A stretch of DNA of 64,000 bases from assembly GCF_030463535.1 (NCBI RefSeq), contig NC_132878.1:21000925-21064924 (forward strand), written 5' to 3'. Numbering within the stretch: the stretch's first letter is position 1; each line of letters starts with the position of its first letter. This DNA comes from Salminus brasiliensis. Its lineage: Eukaryota > Chordata > Actinopteri > Characiformes > Bryconidae. The notes below the pieces were generated by a model. The model was given only the letters and a program-made list of their open reading frames with translations, was not told the DNA's origin and did no database searches. The position numbers and the translations under genes were made by a program. This document shows positions 58,416 to 64,000 of this stretch, piece by piece.

Positions 58416-60664
58416 ATGGCAGATGAAGCCACAAGGAAAACAGTGTCTGAAATACCGCTGTTAAAAACCAACTCTGGACCAAGAGACAAGGAGCTGTGGG
58501 TTCAGAGGCTGCGAGAAGAATACCTGGCCCTTATTAAAGTGAGTGACATGTTGTCAGACTGCTCGGAGTTTCTCTGCAGGGGTGGGTTAGCTGCGTGTGT
58601 TGTGCTAGCTGGGCTGCTAACGTTACCCATACGTGTCGTTTCAGCTGTCAGGGTTCACAGTAAAGTCTCTGCAAAGCACCAATAATGACTGACTGAAGCT
58701 AATGTGGAGGAATTCCCGAGGATTCTCTCTTTTTTCGAGGATATCTTCTCTGTTTCTGGCAGCATATGTCAAAAGAACTGAGCACGGTTTACTAGCTACA
58801 CAATATCTTTGGGCTCTGGAAGGATTGGCTTTGCTACGTTCTTGAAACTGACTTTTGGTTTTGGGTTATCTGAGAATATCCAGGTTTCTCTGAGATAATC
58901 TTAGCTACTAAACTAAGATAAAAAAAAAAACAGTCATTATTGCAATAAATAATACATAAATTGGAATAAAATATGTCATTATTTTGAGATATTATGTGAT
59001 TACTTCGAGAAAGTATCTTGGACTAATAACCTTTTAGGAAGGCGTGACATAAAATGTCAACATATTGACTTATTGTCTCAAATTTTTGACTTCGTATACA
59101 AAATAATCTCATTATAATAATAATCTCACATAAACATACATATTTTATGTATATGGGGTAGTGGTGGCTCAGCGGTTAGAGCACCGGGATATCGATAACA
59201 GGGTTGTGGGTTCGATTCCCGGGCTCGGCAAGCTGCCACTGTTGGGCCCTTGAGCAAGGCCCTTTACCCTCTCTGCTCCCCGGGCGCTGGAGTTGGCTGC
59301 CCACCGCTCTGGGTGTGTGTCTGTACTCACTGCCCCTAACACATGTGTGTGTGTGTGAGTGTGTGTTCACTACCAGATGGGTTAAATGCGGAGGACACAT
59401 TTCGCTGTACAGTGTACTGTGACAAATACGTGCACCTTTCACCTTTTTTCACCTTTTTATTTATAGCTCCACTCTCTCTCTCAGACTATACCTGTCTCAT
59501 AAATGTACTTATCAAAGAATTTCTACAGATCCCTACTGTCTTTGTATATTCTATATTTTGTGTATGTTTTGTATTTATTTAATATAATTTTTATATAACT
59601 TTATTTTAATATGTTTTGTATTTATATAGTTTTGTCCTCCTGTAGAGCATCAACCTGACATGTTGTGCAAATGACATATAAACCTAAAACTTGAAAATGT
59701 ATGAAGTCATGACATAATATTAAAAAAGAATGACTTATTAGTATTATAGAGGAATGGTGTAAGTCAATTTTGATAAGTCATTATCTTGATATATGAACAC
59801 ATGACTTCATGAGAATTCCCCTGACAGTGTTTTTTTTATTTTTTTTAAGAGAGTTAACATCTAATGTTTTTTGTGTATTGTAGTATGTTGAGAATAATAA
59901 GGCAGCTGACAACGACTGGTTTCGTCTAGAGTCCAACAAAGAGGGGACGAGGTAAGCTAAGATAGAAATAGCGCGCATATTTTCTTGCCCATCCAAAAAA
60001 CAGCATCCTGATCGTCTGTCATTGTTTTCAGGTGGTTTGGGAAATGCTGGTACATCCACGAGCTTCTCAAGTATGAGTTTGACATGGAATTTGATGTAAG
60101 TGGGGGAAAAAAGCCAGAACAGAAAAAGCAAGACACGATTCATACAGATGCAGACCCTGTTCGGATGTTTGTGGCTCTTTGCTGATTAATTTCTTCTGTA
60201 ATATAACATTACAGATTCCTGTCACATATCCAGCCACAGCACCGGAAGTGGCAATTCCTGAACTAGATGGGAAGACGGCCAAAATGTACAGGTTGGTCTT
60301 CAGCTGCTTGTATGTGTACTGTTGGTTGTTTCACATAAAGCCAGCGGTTTGCAAATGTTTTCTTTTTTCTTTTCTTTTTTTTTGTCTGAAAAAGGGGTGG
60401 CAAGATCTGCTTGACAGACCATTTCAAACCACTTTGGGCGAGAAACGTGCCAAAATTTGGATTAGCGCATCTTATGGCTCTCGGAGTAAGTGATGCAGTA
60501 TAATGTTAATGGGAGGTTATTTGAGTGCATTCATTGCAGGAGTCGTTTCATAAAAAAAAAGACGTGTATCTCTATTTCCTCAGCTTGGACCTTGGCTTGC
60601 AGTAGAGATACCTGACCTCATTTCTAAAGGCATAATACAACACAAAGAGCAGCAGAACAGCTGA
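58416..60664 (+). CDS. ufc1: UFC1, UFM1-conjugating E2 enzyme
   Basis: Six exons, 58416-58538, 59884-59951, 60032-60095, 60215-60291, 60395-60485 and 60584-60664, agree in phase and give 167 residues, the same as human UFC1. The N-terminus [19 protein letters not shown] and the blocks [40 protein letters not shown] and DHFKPLW are nearly identical to human. Catalytic Cys116 sits in GGKIC, and TAKMY just before it is the family motif that replaces the HPN of other E2 enzymes. UFC1 takes UFM1 from UBA5 and passes it, with the UFL1 ligase, to ER ribosome (RPL26) and other targets. A SINE lies in intron 1. Confidence 0.98.
59156..59436 (+). repeat. Near-intact tRNA-derived SINE in ufc1 intron 1
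   Basis: A box 'tggctcagcggttagagc', B box 'gggttcgattcc', then 'cccttgagcaaggcccttta', and the tail 'atgggttaaatgcggaggac' and 'gtacagtgtactgtgac'. This is the best-preserved copy in the window. It resembles a tRNA only in its first ~75 bases. Confidence 0.88.
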
Positions 60665-61514
60665 AAAGGGATCCCACAACAACAGCAAAAAAAAAACCCA
60701 ATCCATCTCAACAAAACAACTCCAGACCAACTACAGACAGTCTTAAAGGTCAGTTTGGCCTTGCCATGGCGTACCCGACACACCTGTGTTTTGGCTGAAC
60801 ATTTAAGGTTTGTAAGACCAGGAAAATATTTTGTCAGCAGTAAAGAAACTGAGTCCGAATGCGGGACCATACTAGTTTATGGACTTATGGGCTTGTGTTG
60901 TAAAGGTAAAGCATCTGTTGATTTCTGTGTATCCTTATGTCTAAAGCATTGACAACCAATTAAACAGAAGTCACCCATCATAGCTTGTGTTGGAGTTTGT
61001 GAAATTTACCAGCATAAAAATGACAAATGTTGTTTTGTGTTCCCAGAGTCAGTTAGTAGTGTGGGGGCTCCAGGACTGGAATTAGGAATAAGTCCTAATC
61101 TACTCTAAAGCTGTTTTTAAGACTGTGTCCTCTTCACTTTATATTGCACTACTTTGAGGGTTTCAAGGCATGTCTGAAAACATAGTTTTCACTGTTTGCA
61201 CTGTAAAAATCCCAAAATGCACCGCACTAAGTAGGTTACAAACGATGTACACTAGCGAACATTCAGTACCCACAATTCATCATGTTGTTTTCGTGTGCAA
61301 AATTGCTTACTACCTTGTCAAATTCAGTTTACTGTTAATGTAAGGGATAGTGATTAGGGAACAGTTTAAATCTAATCTAATCTTGTGTAATTACAACATC
61401 GCTCTTCTCTGCACGTATATTGCTGGTGTCAAAGTCAGGAGAAGAAAAGTGCAAAGAAAGTTAGAGCTACTAGTTAGTACATTTTCTTGCTATTGCCATT
61501 TTTTTTGTTTATAA

Positions 61515-61769
61515 TATACACTATATGGACAAAAGTATTGGGACACCTACTCGTTCATTGTCCAAAATCAAGGGTATTAAAACAGACTTTATCCTGCTTT
61601 TTCATCCCAAAAGTACTGCATTGAGCACCATCATCATTCCAGAGAACACAGTTCCACTGCTCCACAGCTCAATGCTATGAGGGGGTTTATACCCCACTAG
61701 CCCATGCCTTAGGCATGCAGTTTATCTGCTCCAGAGTTCTACTCTATTGGCAGTTTTTCTCTAAAAGGA

Positions 61770-61828
<59 letters not shown>

Positions 61829-61915
61829 ACATTTGCACATTTGTATCAGCAATGGGGGCCACCTAAAGTAGCTGAATGCATTCACTGGACATTTGGACAT
61901 ATAGTGAATGTGGAT
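61515..61915 (+). mobile_element. MITE copy with the clearest termini
   Basis: Left end 'cactatatggacaaaagtat' and 'tgggacacc'. Right end 'ggacatttggacatatagtg' is its inverted partner. The core is in reverse relative to 12379. A (GT)26 tract at 61773-61824 lies inside. Confidence 0.8.
61773..61824. repeat. (GT)26 microsatellite
   Basis: Perfect GT dinucleotides inside the MITE. Confidence 0.95.
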
Positions 61916-64000
61916 GAACATGACATTACTGATCTCGAAAATGTGTGCATGTTAAGAATTATACTCAATGGATCACCATCCTCTACCTCAACACAAAGAC
62001 AAATACAGATACAGACTGGGATGTTAGCACTCAATATGAATTCCATTGTGTTGTGTGGTAGTTGGTTAGCTGTAGCTGGCTGTACCTGTTTGACATTAGT
62101 ATCCTCATAGCATAACTGCACAGAATGACTAAAAAACTTTCCAGAGAATATGTCGCAATGTATAATTAAGCAGATCAGGAATGTAGCTTGTAAAGGTCTC
62201 TGTTGTGCTAGCTGCTTTGGGCCCCACCTAGTGGCTGGGTCCCTTAATGCATTTTCCTTTCCCAACCAGCTACAGCTGTCATTGTGAGTAGGCAGAAAGA
62301 TGTGAGTAGGCTAAAGGCTGAATGTGAATGAAGGCTGAAAAGCTCAGCTGACATATGTTTATGCTAACTGCACAGGCTCCTTCCTCCTCTTCTGCATTGC
62401 TCCAATGGGACTTAAAACTCTATTCCCAGCAGAAGAACTCTCAAATCAGTGTGCTAATTGAATTAAGAAGGAGCATGTCCCCAGTGTGGAACGTGCCAGA
62501 TGGTCTCATGAACTGCTAACATTTTTGGAACAAATCTTTTACAGTTACAAAGTTAGACGTTCCATGGTTGTTCTAGCTAGATAACAGTGCTTCCTGTTGT
62601 AATGCTTAACACTGTTTAGCTTGTTTGAGGACACTGTTAGCATAAACCTCCAGATAATTGCAAATGTGTATTTGTGATTGGTAATTGTTTGGCTGCTTAA
62701 CAGTAAAAACTTAACAAAAAGTATCATTCTTAGGCTGTTTCTTACCATTAAACCATGAAATAATCACAAATTCATCACTTTTTCCTCACATTTCTGTTTA
62801 TTTCACAAAAATGAAGGTCAGAAAAATCAATTCAAACAAAAAACAGCAGTTTGAAATATACCTGATCGATATCCAGCACATTTTAAGATTGTCACTTCCT
62901 GCTTGCAAGATTTATATAAATTCTATACATTTATATAAAATCAAAACTTCATAACTGCATTTTTTTTCTTCAGTGTTTTTCACACCATTTGAAAATCACC
63001 AGCTGCCAATCACTACATTGTGAATGGACCAACAGAAATTGTCCACAATCACTTGGAATAAAGTCAGCAATCATTCTTTCCTTTGCCAGTACAGTTACTA
63101 TTTTGCAGATATGAGGTTTTGAATATATGAATATATGATAAGGCATATACATAGGCAATGACATATGACAAGTTAAGACCACACTTTTTCCCCTGAGAAT
63201 ATTGTTTAAGGGATACTCTGGCTAAAATTAAAAGAGTTACTCTTGCTACAGCTGTTGTCAACATGCCCATTCAACTCCTGTGGTTCTACAATAGTTTTTA
63301 GAGCAAGATTTTCTGGTTTTAAAGACTAACTCCCAAAAAGTCTCAGGTACTTGAAGGCAGTGGACAAATCCACAAAAAAAAGGATGGCAAATTGTGAATT
63401 CTGCTGAACGGTAAGGCACATTTACATGACCAATAACATACTAAATCCTAGTTTTACACTGAGATGTCCTTTTAAGGAAGAATCGATCAGAATACTCGTA
63501 TAATTTCCCTTACCCATACATGTGGATGGCACAGGACAGCACAGATCATTGTCATACATAATTCGATTGTTTCTCAGTCACTCCTTAAGATACAGATACA
63601 AAGATTTCAGCAACAGGTAAGGAGTTTAAACCACAGGTCAGTAGGTGCGTACAGTCTACATGATCCAATATGTGCTTCTTATGTTCTGAAGCAAGGCACT
63701 TGCACACGTGTTCAAAAGCTGACCCTTGTTATCCCTCAGTACCACTGTTGGATTGAGAACAGTCCAGCCGACCGTCGTCCTGTATTTAGAAACTGAACAC
63801 TGATGAATGGCTGCAGCATGACTCTCACAATTTCTGCAGGATGTAGTCTCTGTGTGCAGCCTCTAATTGTACACATATAAGACATGTACCACAGAGGTAG
63901 GTGTTTCTAATAAAGTGACCTATAAGAGTGTGAATATGGGTAGGACACACTACCAAAGTGGTGTCGCTGCTGTGCTGTGCTGAGAATGGTCCACCGGGGG

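Larger units (their letters stand above)
60665..64000. other. Gene-free region right of ufc1
   Basis: Holds the ufc1 3' UTR, a MITE at 61515-61915 carrying a GT microsatellite, and degenerate dispersed repeats near 62930-63070 and 63640-63930. I see no exon on either strand. Confidence 0.6.

Noticed and set aside
59156-59230. tRNA gene (good A and B boxes)
   Set aside because: It is the head of a SINE present in several diverged copies; no complete cloverleaf follows.

Overview
The window is nuclear DNA from a ray-finned fish. The genes are split by short introns with GT/AG boundaries. Their proteins match human families with typical fish divergence. The spacers are full of Tc1-like transposons, short inverted-repeat elements, tRNA-derived SINEs and long CA/TG, AT and TAA microsatellites. 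The repeat types suggest an ostariophysan fish (characin, catfish or similar), but the species cannot be fixed from sequence alone. There are no bacterial operons, CRISPR arrays or phage genes.

Order, left to right: fkbp6 (-, 5' part only, running off the left edge); a C11orf52 homologue (-); hspb2 (-) head to head with cryab (+); cfap68/C11orf1 (-), convergent with cryab; mia (-); a BICD-family dynein adaptor, bicdl2-like (+); an interferon-gamma-receptor-1-like gene (-); tomm40l (-); an unrecognised 89-codon ORF (+); ufc1 (+). I rebuilt ten genes exon by exon. All splice phases agree. Nine are complete, giving predicted proteins of 151, 169, 172, 169, 134, 449, 426, 318 and 167 residues.

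The C11orf52-hspb2-cryab-cfap68 block keeps the order and orientation of human 11q23. The flanking genes (fkbp6, mia, bicdl2, ifngr1, tomm40l, ufc1) lie on several different human chromosomes. The window therefore joins a conserved small-heat-shock-protein block to lineage-specific neighbours. Apart from the two paired crystallin-family genes, the genes have unrelated jobs: chaperones, ciliary structure, secreted SH3 protein, dynein transport, cytokine signalling, mitochondrial import and ufmylation.

The most interesting points are: a short insert in a Tc1 element inside fkbp6 intron 1 that resembles fkbp6 exon 1 and is flanked by a 9-bp direct repeat; a likely alternative terminal exon, with its own poly(A) signal, in bicdl2 intron 1; an orphan 3'-exon-like segment on the opposite strand of that intron; (TG)n tracts directly upstream of 3' splice sites in bicdl2 and cfap68; and the unassigned ORF between tomm40l and ufc1. 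I saw no clearly new multi-gene system.
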